Notes: generated from the sequence alone by a model not told the origin. A stretch of 64,000 nt of DNA from Nocardia aurea (GCF_003123685.1 NZ_QCYJ01000107.1:34698-98697), one strand, 5' to 3'; shown: positions 1 through 8,765, counted from the first letter of the stretch. Program-made: numbers and translations.

Positions 1-855
1 ACCGACTCCGGCTACGACTCGCCCCGGCTGGCGTTCCTGCTGGCCGATCTGCCCGTGGCCGTGTTGGGACGGATGCGTTCGGACCGGGTCCTGCGCCGGG
101 CCGTACCGCCACGACTGCCCGGTATCAACGGTCGACCACCCCGTCACGGTGGTGAGTTCGTCTTCGGTGACCCGGCCATCTGGGGAGATCCCGCCACGGC
201 AGCCACGACCGATACTCGGCTCTACGGTCCGGCCACCGCCAGATCGTGGAATCGGTTGCACCCGAGATTGACTCACCGCTCGTTCTGGGTCGCCGCGACC
301 GGGGCACTGCCGGTGATCGAGGGCACCGTCATCCGACTCGACGTCGCTCGTCTGCCCTCGGGAGCGATCCCGAAACCGGTGTGGTTGTGGCACTCGGTCG
401 TCGACCTCGACGCCGCGATGGTGGATCTGTTGTGGCAGGCGTTCCTGCGCCGGTTCGATATCGAGCACACCTTCCGCATGCTGAAACAGACCCTCGGCTG
501 GACCAGTCCGAAACTGCGTGACCCGGCCTCAGCGGATCGGTGGATCTGGCTGCTGCTGGCGACCTACACCCAGCTACGCCTCGCCCGCGACCTCACCACC
601 GACCTCCGGCGCCCCTGGGAGAAACCCACTGCCCCGCAACGGCTTACACCCGCTGGGGTCAGGCGGGGGTTTCGGCACCTCCGCCCGAAGACCGCCTGCC
701 CCGCCGGTGCGCCGAAACCCTCCCGACCCGGACCCGGACGACCCGCAGGCCACCCCAACCAGCGCCCGGCACCACGCTACGACGTGCACATCAAGACCGC
801 CGGCAACGCCAGAGCATCGAAACCGGCCGGACCACGACCACGCCGCAGAGCTTAA
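1..855 (+). CDS. IS4-type DDE transposase, 5'-truncated by the window edge
   Basis: The frame is open to the first base of the window, so the N-terminal part lies outside; a GTG at 55 is internal. The visible 284 residues contain the string FDIEHTFRMLKQ around residue 152-164, which fits the Y-(2)-R-(3)-E-(6)-K region that carries the catalytic glutamate of IS4-like DDE transposases, followed by a hydrophobic helix (WIWLLLATYTQLRLARDL) and a long Pro/Arg/Lys-rich tail that is common in actinobacterial versions. The enzyme would cut and join the ends of its own element. I see no inverted repeat immediately downstream, so the element boundary is unclear. Family assignment is from pattern recognition. 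Confidence 0.8.
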   Translation, partial: TDSGYDSPRLAFLLADLPVAVLGRMRSDRVLRRAVPPRLPGINGRPPRHGGEFVFGDPAIWGDPATAATTDTRLYGPATARSWNRLHPRLTHRSFWVAATGALPVIEGTVIRLDVARLPSGAIPKPVWLWHSVVDLDAAMVDLLWQAFLRRFDIEHTFRMLKQTLGWTSPKLRDPASADRWIWLLLATYTQLRLARDLTTDLRRPWEKPTAPQRLTPAGVRRGFRHLRPKTACPAGAPKPSRPGPGRPAGHPNQRPAPRYDVHIKTAGNARASKPAGPRPRRRA

Positions 856-874
856 AACTCAAGCTAGTCCCTAG

Positions 875-1177
875 CTGTACTACACGGTGGAGTTGCGCTG
901 GCGTACCGAACCTCAGGCATGGTCGAAGACCCGACACCACGGTAGCCCGATCCAAATCGCCGCTGCACTCGATGAACTGGTCGTACGTATTCGCCTCGAC
1001 CCCGCTGTTGCGAAGGCGTGCCGGTAAGGAGCGGCGCAAGTCTGCTACACGGCAGTCGGCTGGCACAACCACGAAGTCGTCGAAAAGCGCACCGAAACAA
1101 TCGGTCTCACGGATCTTCCCGACGTCCTACACAGCCACGCCTCGGCCCTGCGCGAGAGAGCAACGATGAACGGGTAG
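875..1177 (+). pseudogene. Broken small ORF with in-frame TAA
   Basis: One frame reads as plausible protein on both sides of an in-frame TAA at 1026-1028: before it YTVELRWRTEPQAW and IAAALDELVVRIRLDPAVAKACR in two stretches, after it VCYTAVGWHNHEVVEKRTE and TIGLTDLPDVLHSHASALRE, ending at TAG 1175-1177. There is no ATG at the head; a CTG at 875 follows a TAG at 872, and a GTG lies at 887. Either one small gene was interrupted by a nonsense mutation, or two short ORFs are adjacent. I do not recognise the family. It lies between two transposase genes, where broken passenger genes are expected. Confidence 0.4.
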
Positions 1178-1288
1178 ATATGTTTGTTCATAGGAATAGT
1201 TGCTAGATTGCCTGTCGAGTAATTGATCTTCGACGGTGGCTGTCAGGTCTACTGCACCGCGCTCCTGATAGCCTCGAAACCCGGGGTT

Positions 1289-1327
1289 GCTGCACGGGTT
1301 GGTGACCCTGTCACCAACCCGTGCAGC
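1289..1327. terminator. 17-bp perfect hairpin, 5-nt loop
   Basis: Bases 1289-1305 (GCTGCACGGGTTGGTGA) pair perfectly with 1311-1327, leaving the loop CCCTG. No T tract follows on either strand. It sits just outside the left end of the IS3 element and 3' of its transposase gene, so it could stop transcription leaving the element; it could also be a relic of another mobile element end. Confidence 0.5.
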
Positions 1328-1391
1328 AGCCCTGAGCAGTCCCCGATAACGAGTCCACCCGGGATCAGAGCCAGGTGATGTCGTTGCGTGT

Positions 1392-2231
1392 TCAGTTGAT
1401 CCCGCAGCCCACCGAGTGGTGGGTGTGGGTGCAGGCCGCAGCGTACTCGGCTGGTGTTCGGTAGCCCAGGGCGGAATGCCGGTGCCGTAGGTTGTGGTCG
1501 GTTTTGAAGTCGCCGATCACCACTCGGGCTTCGAGCAGGCTGGTCCAGTGGTTGCGGTTCAAGCATTCGGTCCGCAACCTGCGGTTGAACGATTCGATGT
1601 ACCCGTTGTTCCACGGCGTACCGGGCGGTATGTAGGACATGCCGATCTTGTCAGCGCAGAACTGTTGCAGCGCAACGGAAATCAGCTCGGGTCCGTTGTC
1701 CATCCGCAACACCCGTGGTGGGCCACCTGTCGTGGCGAACACCTTCGCCAGCTCGGCGACGAGCCGCTCGGCGGTGATCGAACGCTCCACCACGTGCAGT
1801 AGTGATTCGCGGGTGTGTTCGTCGATCATCGACGCGATCTTCACCGCCCGCCCGTCCACAGTAAAATCGAACTGGAAGTCCAACGCCCACACCACCTTCG
1901 GTGCGTCGGCCTCGATCGGCGGCACCGACGATACCCCGGCGCGTTTGCGCGGGTGATGCTCGCGGACCTGTAGTCCTTCCTCGCGCCACAGTCGGTGGAC
2001 CTTCTTGATGTTCACACCGCTGCCCTCGTCGAACCGCAGCGCGGCCCAGGCGCGGCGGAACCCGTGGCCGGGGTGTTTCACCGCGTAGGACCGCAACCAG
2101 GCCCGCAACACCGCGTCCGGATCGGCCACGGTGACCGCGACGGGCAGCCGACGGCAGGTGGATCGGTTCAGCCCGACGACCTTGCACGCGAACCGTTGCG
2201 ACATGCCCATGACCGTCATGAGCATGTCCAC
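1392..2231 (-). CDS. IS3 transposase, orfB (DDE integrase domain)
   Basis: Catalytic part of an IS3 transposase, 279 residues from a GTG at 2231. The rve-type DDE triad is visible as VWALDFQFDF (first Asp), RMDNGPELIS (second Asp) and GYIESFNRRLRTECLN (Glu), with an HTH_21-like segment (HGFRRAWAALRFDEG) before it. The open frame continues upstream of the GTG through KILDPATKRRAV, overlapping the end of orfA, so the functional protein is probably an orfA-orfB fusion made by a -1 ribosomal frameshift at AAAATTTTAG (around 2256-2265) rather than a separate product. The frame looks intact. Confidence 0.9.
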   Translation of the reverse strand: MDMLMTVMGMSQRFACKVVGLNRSTCRRLPVAVTVADPDAVLRAWLRSYAVKHPGHGFRRAWAALRFDEGSGVNIKKVHRLWREEGLQVREHHPRKRAGVSSVPPIEADAPKVVWALDFQFDFTVDGRAVKIASMIDEHTRESLLHVVERSITAERLVAELAKVFATTGGPPRVLRMDNGPELISVALQQFCADKIGMSYIPPGTPWNNGYIESFNRRLRTECLNRNHWTSLLEARVVIGDFKTDHNLRHRHSALGYRTPAEYAAACTHTHHSVGCGIN

Positions 2232-2254
2232 GGCTCGACGCTTGGTGGCCGGGT

Positions 2255-2536
2255 CTAAAATTTTCCCTTCGCGATCTCCCGCAACGCGTCTTTCTCCAGC
2301 TCGGCGTCGGCGAGAAGCCTTTTCAGCCTTGCGTTCTGCTCGCGGAGTTCTTTGAGTTCCTTCGCGGCGTCGGTGTCGACACCGCCGTACTGGCGGCGCC
2401 AGTTGTAGAGCGTGGCCGCGGAGATCCCGAGGTCGGCGGCAACCTCCTCCCCCGTCTTCCCCGCAGCGGTCAGCTCGTCGGCACGGCGCAGCTTCCGCAC
2501 GATGTCCTCAGCGGAGTGCCGTTTGCGTCCTGCCAT
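2255..2536 (-). CDS. IS3 transposase, orfA (helix-turn-helix/leucine zipper)
   Basis: A 93-residue DNA-binding subunit. The N-terminal half is an HTH of the HTH_Tnp_1/IS3 type (RHSAEDIVRKLRRADELTAA then TGEEVAADLGISAATLYNWR), followed by a leucine-zipper-like coiled coil (LKELREQNARLKRLLADAEL). It ends REIAKGKF-stop, the usual point where IS407-type elements shift to the -1 frame; the bases at the stop read GGA AAA TTT TAG. It binds the element's inverted repeats and supplies the N-terminus of the transposase fusion. Confidence 0.9.
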   Translation of the reverse strand: MAGRKRHSAEDIVRKLRRADELTAAGKTGEEVAADLGISAATLYNWRRQYGGVDTDAAKELKELREQNARLKRLLADAELEKDALREIAKGKF

Positions 2537-2600
2537 GTGGATCAGTGTCCTCTCCCGGCCTTCATCAGGCCGAACAGGACTCTAATCCAGGGTGGACCCA

Positions 2601-2739
2601 TCTACCGGGAGCGGCTCAGCCCCACCAGACCATCACAACCGCTGAGAATCCACAGCCGACGAAGCTGGCCAGCACGGTCCGTGTCGAATTGGTCCGTGTC
2701 GACGGAAACTGGCTGATCTCGCAGTTCGAACCGATCTGA
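2601..2739 (+). pseudogene. 3' stub of an Mce-associated membrane protein gene
   Basis: Immediately after the right end of the IS3 element an open frame encodes ITTAENPQPTKLASTVRVEL and then VRVDGNWLISQFEPI before its stop. The VRVELVRVDGNWLISQFEP pattern is the typical C-terminal strand of Mce-associated proteins, which sit in the membrane beside Mce lipid-import systems in mycolic-acid bacteria. Only about 46 residues remain. The other half is not on the far side of the IS element (1-1349 holds unrelated sequence), so insertion was followed by deletion or rearrangement. Non-functional. Confidence 0.6.
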
Positions 2740-2880
2740 GCGGCATTCCGTCGAGATCATTGAACCGCCACACGCCGATCGGCGTCCGTCACATCAGTTG
2801 CTGGGATATGCTGGGCGTGTTCGCCGAGCGCTATTCCAGCGTATCGGGACGGACGAATTCGAAGCCTGCTGCCAGACCTG

Positions 2881-3087
2881 TTACCGCAGCTTCGCTCGAA
2901 CATCGCGAATCAGGTGTTCTCCGACGACATTACAAGCCCGCACCGCGTCGATGTACTCGGGCAGCGCTGGCCCCCGATTCGATGCTAGCTGACTATTGCG
3001 CTCAATATCGGCGAGCGAGTGTGTCATCTCGTCTATAGTCGGGACTGCACCAGTGATGACCCGCGCAGATGGTCCACAACAAGCCAT
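2881..3087 (-). CDS. Small hypothetical ORF, doubtful
   Basis: A 68-residue frame on the minus strand with reasonable composition (DEMTHSLADIERNSQLASN, PALPEYIDAVRACNVVGEHL). An internal ATG would give 48 residues. No convincing ribosome binding site precedes either start and I do not recognise a family. It lies in a 430-bp gap between the Mce-associated stub and the GGDEF gene, where I see nothing else. It could be chance or a gene remnant. Confidence 0.25.
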   Translation of the reverse strand: MACCGPSARVITGAVPTIDEMTHSLADIERNSQLASNRGPALPEYIDAVRACNVVGEHLIRDVRAKLR

Positions 3088-3167
3088 GGAGATCCCAGCG
3101 GACCTGTCGGGCTCCCATCGAGTTGCTGGGATTCTTATAGGGCAAGGGGAATGGTTCAGAGGGCGCT

Positions 3168-4502
3168 ATGGAGGAGCTTCTGCGTTCGGATTTGATATCG
3201 CGGTGGTGGCAGGTGCTCAACCCCACCGGCGATGCAGCGATATCGTTCTTGCAGGCGCGTGATGTGCTGGATGACTTGGTCGCGGCACTCGAGGCTGGGC
3301 TTACCGCAGATCCCTTCAACGCCGCTGTGGGTCTACGTGTCGGAGAGCGCGTCGCAGCCTTGGGTTTTATCGATCCGGGCGTGCCCGCCGCGTCGGTGGA
3401 GGTGCTGCATGGCCTGGCGGAGCGCGGAGTCGCAGGTCTTGCGCAGACTGTCGCGGAGCGTCGCATTACAGCGTTACTGGTCGCCGTGGGGCAAGGGCAT
3501 CAGCGGTCGTCTCGGCCCGAAGCCTTTTCGGTACCTGTTGGCGCCGACGCGGCGGACATGCGGGCCGCTGGAGCGGACGAGCGGGGAGATCGGTTCCGCA
3601 TGGTATTCGACCACCTGGCGGTGGCGGTCGCCATCGGTGACACCGAGGGAAACCTGGTGGAGGTCAACCAGTGTCTGGCCGACATGATCGGTGTACGAAT
3701 CGAGGAGTTGCGAGGGTGCTCGATCTTCCGCTTCGCCCATCCGGACGACGCTGCAGAGATCGACAACCTGGTGTTCGACAGACTGGTTCGGGCACGTCAG
3801 GGCACAGTGCGGCTGGAGCGTCGAATAGTTCGCGCCATCGGCGAGGTGGTCTGGGTCGCTTTTTCGATCACATTTGTGAGGGGGGCACATGGGCAGGCGG
3901 ACTATCTACTGGCTGTCGGGGAGGACGTGACACAGCGGCACCGGCTCCAAGAGGAACTGCACTGGCAGGCCCGCCATGACCAACTCACCGGTCTGTCCAA
4001 CCGGCGGCACCTGCTGGAGGAGATCGAGAAAATGGGAGCGATAGCCGGACATGACGGACGGGTCGGATTGTGTTTCGTCGATCTCGACAGATTCAAGGAA
4101 ATCAACGACTGCTACGGCCACGGAGTCGGTGATCAGGTTCTGCGTGCCGTTGCGACTCGTATGCGCGACAGCCTCGCTGCCGAGGGCTCCCTGCTTGCTC
4201 GGCTCGGGGGCGACGAATTCGTCGTGCTGATCTCGCCGCCCGTCGACGTCGACAGCGTCGGCGGCGTCGCCGACACGCTGGTGTCAGCGTTGGCGGATCC
4301 GATCCTTGTCGGTGAGCACAGTGTCCAGGTGTCGGCCAGTGTCGGTGCCGTCGTGACCGTAGTGGCCGGCGTGCGGCCCGAGGAGTTGCTCGACGCTGCG
4401 GACCGTGAGCTTTACCGTGCCAAGAACAGTGGCAAGGAACGGTGGGCGCTGCAGGTGCTCGATACCGGGACACACACGAAGAGGGACGCCGGGAACATTT
4501 AG
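3168..4502 (+). CDS. PAS-GGDEF diguanylate cyclase
   Basis: Predicted to make cyclic di-GMP from two GTP. The 444 residues divide into an N-terminal helical region (1-130) without recognised domain, a PAS fold (about 140-250: FDHLAVAVAIGDTEGNLVEV and VVWVAFSITFVRGAHGQADY), a short linker helix and a GGDEF domain (about 265-430) beginning HDQLTGLSNRRHLLEE, with the catalytic GGDEF at residues 347-351 inside ARLGGDEFVVL and FVDLDRFKEINDCYGH before it. There is no RxxD inhibitory site at the usual distance and no EAL domain, so the protein should synthesise but not break down the messenger. No predicted membrane segment. The preceding 430 bp and the decayed genes behind it give no operon context. 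Confidence 0.88.
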   Translation: MEELLRSDLISRWWQVLNPTGDAAISFLQARDVLDDLVAALEAGLTADPFNAAVGLRVGERVAALGFIDPGVPAASVEVLHGLAERGVAGLAQTVAERRITALLVAVGQGHQRSSRPEAFSVPVGADAADMRAAGADERGDRFRMVFDHLAVAVAIGDTEGNLVEVNQCLADMIGVRIEELRGCSIFRFAHPDDAAEIDNLVFDRLVRARQGTVRLERRIVRAIGEVVWVAFSITFVRGAHGQADYLLAVGEDVTQRHRLQEELHWQARHDQLTGLSNRRHLLEEIEKMGAIAGHDGRVGLCFVDLDRFKEINDCYGHGVGDQVLRAVATRMRDSLAAEGSLLARLGGDEFVVLISPPVDVDSVGGVADTLVSALADPILVGEHSVQVSASVGAVVTVVAGVRPEELLDAADRELYRAKNSGKERWALQVLDTGTHTKRDAGNI

Positions 4503-5107
4503 CCCGAACAAATGACCAGCAGATGCCAGCACTCCGGGGGAGCCGTCAGTCCGGTCGCGGTATTCGGCACCATAGAACCGAATCGTGTTCTCCGCTGGCG
4601 CGATCAGTGCCTGCGGGTCCGGGCAAAGTGTATTTCCTTCGTAGCCACCTGCTGTTGCTGCGACCACCCTTGTTGGCGGCACGGACCACCGCAGTACGCC
4701 GGTATGAGCGTTTCGCCGAGAAGGATCAACTCGCGTAGGTCGGGCTCGGTGTTGGTCCAGATGCCGCTCGGCTGCGCGAGCACGGCGTCGTATGAGGAGA
4801 GTCCGCACCTGCCTGGATACCCGAACCGGACACACGGTGGGATCACCGGAGTGATGACGGTCTCGCCGCAGATCGCGCTGAACCTTGCCGATCCCGAGAC
4901 TCCGGATCTGGGAGCAGGACCGGGCTTGCTCGAACTGGAGATGTTCGAACGCCCACATATCAGCTCGACCGTCGCGCCTGGAGAAGCGATCGGTGCCGAG
5001 CGCAAGTTGCCCTCGGCTCAGCGGTGCCGATCGCTTCTGTTCGATGAGCGTCGAGGTTTCGATTATTCTCATCGGCACCCGGAAACGCTCGGATTGGACA
5101 GGGCGGA
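4503..5107 (-). pseudogene. Decayed tannase/feruloyl-esterase-like gene
   Basis: No single long frame, but minus-strand fragments in different frames line up with the C-terminal half of tannase/feruloyl esterase proteins: SGIWTNTEPDLRELILLGE (compare the DPDL segment before the catalytic Asp), then APAENTIRFYGAEYRD in another frame (compare SPQNTIDYYE of the family), then FGLNVPGVPL (compare the final FxxVPGMxHC). An earlier stretch reads FEHLQFEQARSCSQIRSLGI. Several frameshifts and loss of the last Cys/His mark it as dead. The assignment rests on recalled family motifs and is moderate at best. It sits directly behind the decayed SDR on the same strand, so the two may have been one operon. 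Confidence 0.4.
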
Positions 5108-6038
5108 TCACCTGAGTGGTGGGCTCGGATAGATAGCATCCAGATTTCCGCCATAGAGCGGGAGATCGGGATTGCCACCAAGCTCTCGAACGATGGTGTT
5201 CAACGGCGCCAGCGCCTCTTCCATCTCACCTTTCGCGACCAGGAAGGAACGAACGTGGAACGCGGAGACGAGTTGCAGGTTGCGGTCACGCTCGTTCTCG
5301 GGTTTCGGCAGCTCACCTGTGAACGGCGGAGGAAACACTGCTGCGAGACCGAGGCAGACCAGCTCTTCATATGCTGCGAAGAGTTGAGGATCGCCCAGAA
5401 CAGTCTCGACGCGGTCCCGGCGGTCGACCATGTTCCAGTAGTTCTCGGCGACCTCGTCCCCGGTGTGCCTGCGCGGGGTGCCTGCGTACACGCCCTTGGG
5501 GCCTTCAGTGCGACGCTCAGCGACAGGACATCAGTACGCGAAGCCCAGTTAATGCTCAGCGAAACCTTGGCCTGGCTGGAGCCCGGCATGTAGCCGATGC
5601 GCCCGTGGTGAAGAGCAGGGCCCGTCACCACGCGCGATCATTTCGGGTAGCACTGCCTGCATAGTGGTGGTCGCCCCCAGAACCTGGACTCGAACTGCTC
5701 GAGCACGTTGTCGTCGTCGAGCGAGAGCACATCGACCAGGTCCGACATGTTGGGCAACCGGCTGTATTCGAGTACATCGATCCGACCCAGTCGCTATCGG
5801 ATCTCCGAGATGGCGGTGCTGAGCTGTAGACGATCCATCACGTCGGCGACGCCGACGAGGGCCTCGATACCCTCGTTCGGCGAGGTTCGCCGCGAAGTCG
5901 TCCAGGCTGTCCTGGCGTCGTGCGATCATCCCGATCCGGTAACCCTCTCGCCCGAATCGGCGAGCCAGCCCCCTCCCGGATCTCCGGTCCCATACCCACG
6001 ACCAGAAGTGCCTTCGCAGTCACATTTTCCTCTATCAC
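5108..6038 (-). pseudogene. Decayed SDR gene, paralogue of the intact gene at 16706
   Basis: Minus-strand fragments in all three frames reconstruct a short-chain dehydrogenase relative: VTAKALLVVGMGPEI (Rossmann start), MIARRQDSLDDFAANLAERG, DVLEYSRLPNMSDLVDVLS, AVLPEMIARGDG, LLFTTGASA, and a final intact frame VYAGTPRRHTGDEVAENYW followed by NMVDRRDRVETVLGDPQLF. The same blocks occur in order in the protein encoded at 16706-17434 (ILVVGAGPGLG, DVLEYSPAPE, AVLPGMIERADGTLFFTIGAS, VYAGSL, FWTMYRARDRFEMVVGDL). At least three frameshifts are present. The last 70 residues (to the stop at 5108) have no counterpart in the paralogue and I do not recognise them. Confidence 0.65.
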
Positions 6039-6318
6039 TCGGTTGCTTACAGTTGCCGGTCGCAGCAGGGCCGGTGGTCTACCGGTTTCCGTCGCCCGAC
6101 CACGTCCTGGGGTCGGCTGTGCCTCGGCGCATTCTTCGAGTGGACGACCCAGGATGCCGCGACAACATGATGTTCCAAGTGCGCGCAGATCGACCGACTC
6201 ACCTGCAAGTGGCTCACCCGCTCTTCCTGTTTGACGGGCATCTCGGGATGAGTGGGCGTCGAACGTGGTGAGGATCGTCCTCGCTACCCGCAGCCGCCCT
6301 GGCTCATCCCGCTGAGGC

Positions 6319-6353
6319 TAGCTAAAATTAACTAGCTATATGGTATGTAATTG
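6319..6353. promoter_or_regulatory. AT-rich promoter/operator island
   Basis: In otherwise GC-rich DNA this block reads TAGCTAAAATTAACTAGC then TATATGGTATGTAATT, ending about 20-40 bp before the SDR start codon. It shares the TTAACTAG string with other islands in the window. Apart from this island and decayed sequence, 6040-6373 holds nothing I can identify. Confidence 0.5.
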
Positions 6354-6373
6354 GCGTCACCCAGACAACTCGA

Positions 6374-7288
6374 TTGTTAGGACCGAAGACATTGACTACA
6401 TCTCCCTTCACCTCCCGTGCGCTCGCGGGTAAGCGAGTACTGATCACCGGTGGCGGTACCGGTCTGGGCCGGGGTGTCGCACGACATCTGGTAGAACTCG
6501 GCGCGGAGGTGCATCTGTGGGGCCGGCGACCGGAGGCACTCAAGGAGTCCGCCGCGAACGCTGCGAGTTCTCGCCGTGGCGCCGCGTTTTGGCACACGGT
6601 CGATGTACGCGACCCGGATCGGGTTTCGATGGTCATGGACGACATCTGGACCACTCATGGACCGCTGACAAGTGTCATCAACAACGCTGCCGCGAACTTC
6701 ATCGCTCCGACGGAGTCGTTGAGTCCGCGTGCATTCGAGGCAGTCGCCTCAACGGTGATGAAGGGCTCGTTTTATACGGCGCACGCGGCGGCGAGTCGAT
6801 GGATCAAGGACGGGATACCCGGCGTCATATTGTCCACGTTGACGACGTGGATTTGGACGGGCTCCGCGTTTGTCGTGCCCTCGGCGATGTCCAAGGCCGC
6901 GGTTCATGCCATGACGATGTCGCTGGCGGTCGAATGGGCCAGGTACGGAATCCGGCTCAATGCCATTGCTGCGGGGCCGATCCCGACCGATTACGCCTGG
7001 GAGATGCTCAGTCCCACCGAGAAGAGTTCAATCGGCGCCACCCAACCCGACCAGATCCCGATGGGACGCACCGGCACCGTCGAGGAGTTGGCCAACCTCA
7101 CAGCGTTTCTGCTCTCGGATGCCTGTGACTATCTGACGGGGCAGACTATCGCCATGGACGGTGGTCAAATGCTCGCGGGCCCGGGTACCTTCGCTGGTTT
7201 GACGTCGCTGTCGGCGGAGGACTGGGCAGAAGCGCGCGAGCGTAGCAAAGCCGCGACCGAAGCCGCCAAGGCTCAACGCGCAGTCTGA
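6374..7288 (+). CDS. SDR oxidoreductase, 2,4-dienoyl-CoA-reductase-like
   Basis: A short-chain dehydrogenase of 304 residues with the NAD(P)-binding motif ITGGGTGLGRG near residue 25, NNAA in the VINNAAANF segment, and the helix PSAMSKAAVHAMTMSLAVEW where classical SDRs have YxxxK. Here the Tyr is replaced (SAMSK) while the Lys is kept, as in 2,4-dienoyl-CoA reductases, which is why I favour an acyl-CoA substrate. C-terminal GQTIAMDGGQML fits that group. The start at 6374 is a TTG; an in-frame TTG at 6392 (MTTSPFTSRAL) is equally possible, and neither has a strong ribosome binding site. It stands alone behind an AT-rich island. Confidence 0.8.
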   Translation: MLGPKTLTTSPFTSRALAGKRVLITGGGTGLGRGVARHLVELGAEVHLWGRRPEALKESAANAASSRRGAAFWHTVDVRDPDRVSMVMDDIWTTHGPLTSVINNAAANFIAPTESLSPRAFEAVASTVMKGSFYTAHAAASRWIKDGIPGVILSTLTTWIWTGSAFVVPSAMSKAAVHAMTMSLAVEWARYGIRLNAIAAGPIPTDYAWEMLSPTEKSSIGATQPDQIPMGRTGTVEELANLTAFLLSDACDYLTGQTIAMDGGQMLAGPGTFAGLTSLSAEDWAEARERSKAATEAAKAQRAV

Positions 7289-7893
7289 TGCCCGGCATTC
7301 TCGCCCGGAACGGGCTCGACATTCCGCTGTCGGCGTCAGCACGCCGCGCAAACCGGCTCGCCCCCTATTCGATGAATCGGGTGCTGTATTCACCAGTCGC
7401 TCGGCAGGATTCGTATCCTGGGTGGATCGGTTCTGACGCGACCAGCCATCTGTAGTTCGAGAATGATCCGGTCGACGTGGCCTTCGACGGTTCCGCTGTT
7501 GCAGGCCACGGTATGACCGTCGGTGACGGCTTCCTGGACGCGGCAGAGGCGGACGGACGAACCTAGCTCCGGTCGAGGTTCGTCGTCGACATCGCGCTGG
7601 TGCAACCGGGGCTCGAGTACGTCAGGTGGCCGCACCTGTTCGCCCGTATCGGCGCTGACGCGGTCGAGGTCGACGATCTCGCATTGGTTCGTAGCCGGAC
7701 AGTCGGAGTCTCGCTGGATCGGTCAAAGCAATATCGTTCGGCGGCAGGTCTGTTCGGCGCTCAGGATCTGCTGCCAGAGGGGAATGTCGCGACCGACGTC
7801 CGTCGACATGCGGCCCGCCAACCAGGCTCGTCCCTTCGCATTGGGTATCAACGTCGATGCTCTCGTGTTGGTGCCCGAATTCCGTTGGAAATA
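7289..7893. other. Gene-free stretch, probably decayed coding DNA
   Basis: No intact gene. Minus-strand pieces such as NAKGRAWLAGRMSTDVGRD with IPLWQQILSAEQ, and ACNSGTVEGHVDRIILEL, have coding-like composition in different frames, suggesting an old gene downstream of the TetR gene, but I cannot name it. Confidence 0.35.
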
Positions 7894-8628
7894 TCACGCG
7901 GATTCGAGCGGGCGCGACTGCGAGCAGATGCGCTGGAGCTCGTTGTACGCGGTGAGCACCGCGTCGCGGGCGGCGCGAGCGGCGGTCTGCGGGTCGCTGT
8001 TGACGACCAGCTCCTCGGAATCGGCCATCGCGATATGGCACAGCATCTGCCAGGTGGCCACCACCAGGCGCACGCGCAGGGCACCGGGAGCGTCGCCGGT
8101 GCGTTCGGCCAGGCATCGGGTGATCGCGGTGGTCTTGGTCTCGCCGAATTCCAGGGCGCGGGCGTTGACCGCCGGGCTGTTGCGCGCGATGCGCTGCATT
8201 TGCTGGAACTGCCGGAACGAGGTGACGTCCCCGCCGTCGGCGGCGCTGTCGATGATCGCCAGGTAGGCGTTGCACAGCGCGCGCAGATCGCTGTCGGCGC
8301 GCGGCTGCTGGCGCAGGGCGGTGGCGACGCCTTCGCCGAAATCGGAGACCGGGCCGAGGATGATGTCCTCTTTGGTCTCGAAATACCTGTTCACGGTGCG
8401 TGGCGACACGTCGGCGGCGTGCGCGATCTGCTCCACGGTCGTCGCCTCGAAGCCCTGGCTGTCGCACAGGTTCAGGGCGACTTCGATGATGCGCGCGCGG
8501 GTCTGGATCTTCTTGCGCTCGCGCAGACTCGGGCCGCAGCGTCCCCGAGCCGGGCCGGTGGCGCGGGCATCGGCGGCCACGTCGATCAGCGGCGACGACC
8601 CAGCAGGTTCTGTTTTCATCGTCACCAA
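7894..8628 (-). CDS. TetR-family transcriptional regulator
   Basis: A 244-residue repressor-type protein. The HTH occupies roughly residues 38-90 (ARIIEVALNLCDSQGFEATT then VEQIAHAADVSPRTVNRYF and ETKEDIILG), followed by an all-helical ligand domain whose last helices include TWQMLCHIAMADSEELV. A 35-residue Ala/Gly/Pro-rich leader precedes the HTH, so a start further in is possible. The start at 8628 is an ATG; the gene faces the same way as the small protein and ferredoxin genes upstream of it (8766-9414), from which it is separated by 137 bp. It may control them or the neighbouring catabolic operons through the AT-rich islands; that is inference. Confidence 0.88.
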   Translation of the reverse strand: MVTMKTEPAGSSPLIDVAADARATGPARGRCGPSLRERKKIQTRARIIEVALNLCDSQGFEATTVEQIAHAADVSPRTVNRYFETKEDIILGPVSDFGEGVATALRQQPRADSDLRALCNAYLAIIDSAADGGDVTSFRQFQQMQRIARNSPAVNARALEFGETKTTAITRCLAERTGDAPGALRVRLVVATWQMLCHIAMADSEELVVNSDPQTAARAARDAVLTAYNELQRICSQSRPLESA

Positions 8629-8765
8629 CTCGAGGTCATAATTGGGTCGTTGAAATGAACCGCCGCTTGCAATTCGCGCATACAGAAGAGTTCATCGCCA
8701 TCCGGACACACAGGAAGTTCGTCGGATCAGCCAGAGGTGGCATTGGCTGATCCCGGGCGAACCGC

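Larger units (their letters stand above)
1350..2600 (-). mobile_element. IS3-family insertion sequence (IS407-like), about 1.25 kb
   Basis: Two minus-strand ORFs (orfA 2255-2536, orfB 1392-2231) are bounded by imperfect inverted repeats. The right end, read inward from 2600 on the minus strand, begins TGGGTCCACCCTGGATTAGA; the left end, read inward from 1350 on the plus strand, begins CGAGTCCACCCGGGATCAGA. The first 20 positions differ at four places. The right end has the TG expected of IS3 elements and the left end has drifted to CG. Flanking bases (TAA before 1350, TCT after 2600) show no target-site duplication, so the copy may have recombined or the left end may have decayed. The orfA/orfB arrangement and the sequence round the frameshift resemble the IS407 branch. 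Confidence 0.85.

Noticed and set aside
1289..1327. Hairpin considered as integron attC or CRISPR repeat
   Set aside because: Single copy, no integrase signature, no spaced repeats anywhere in the window.
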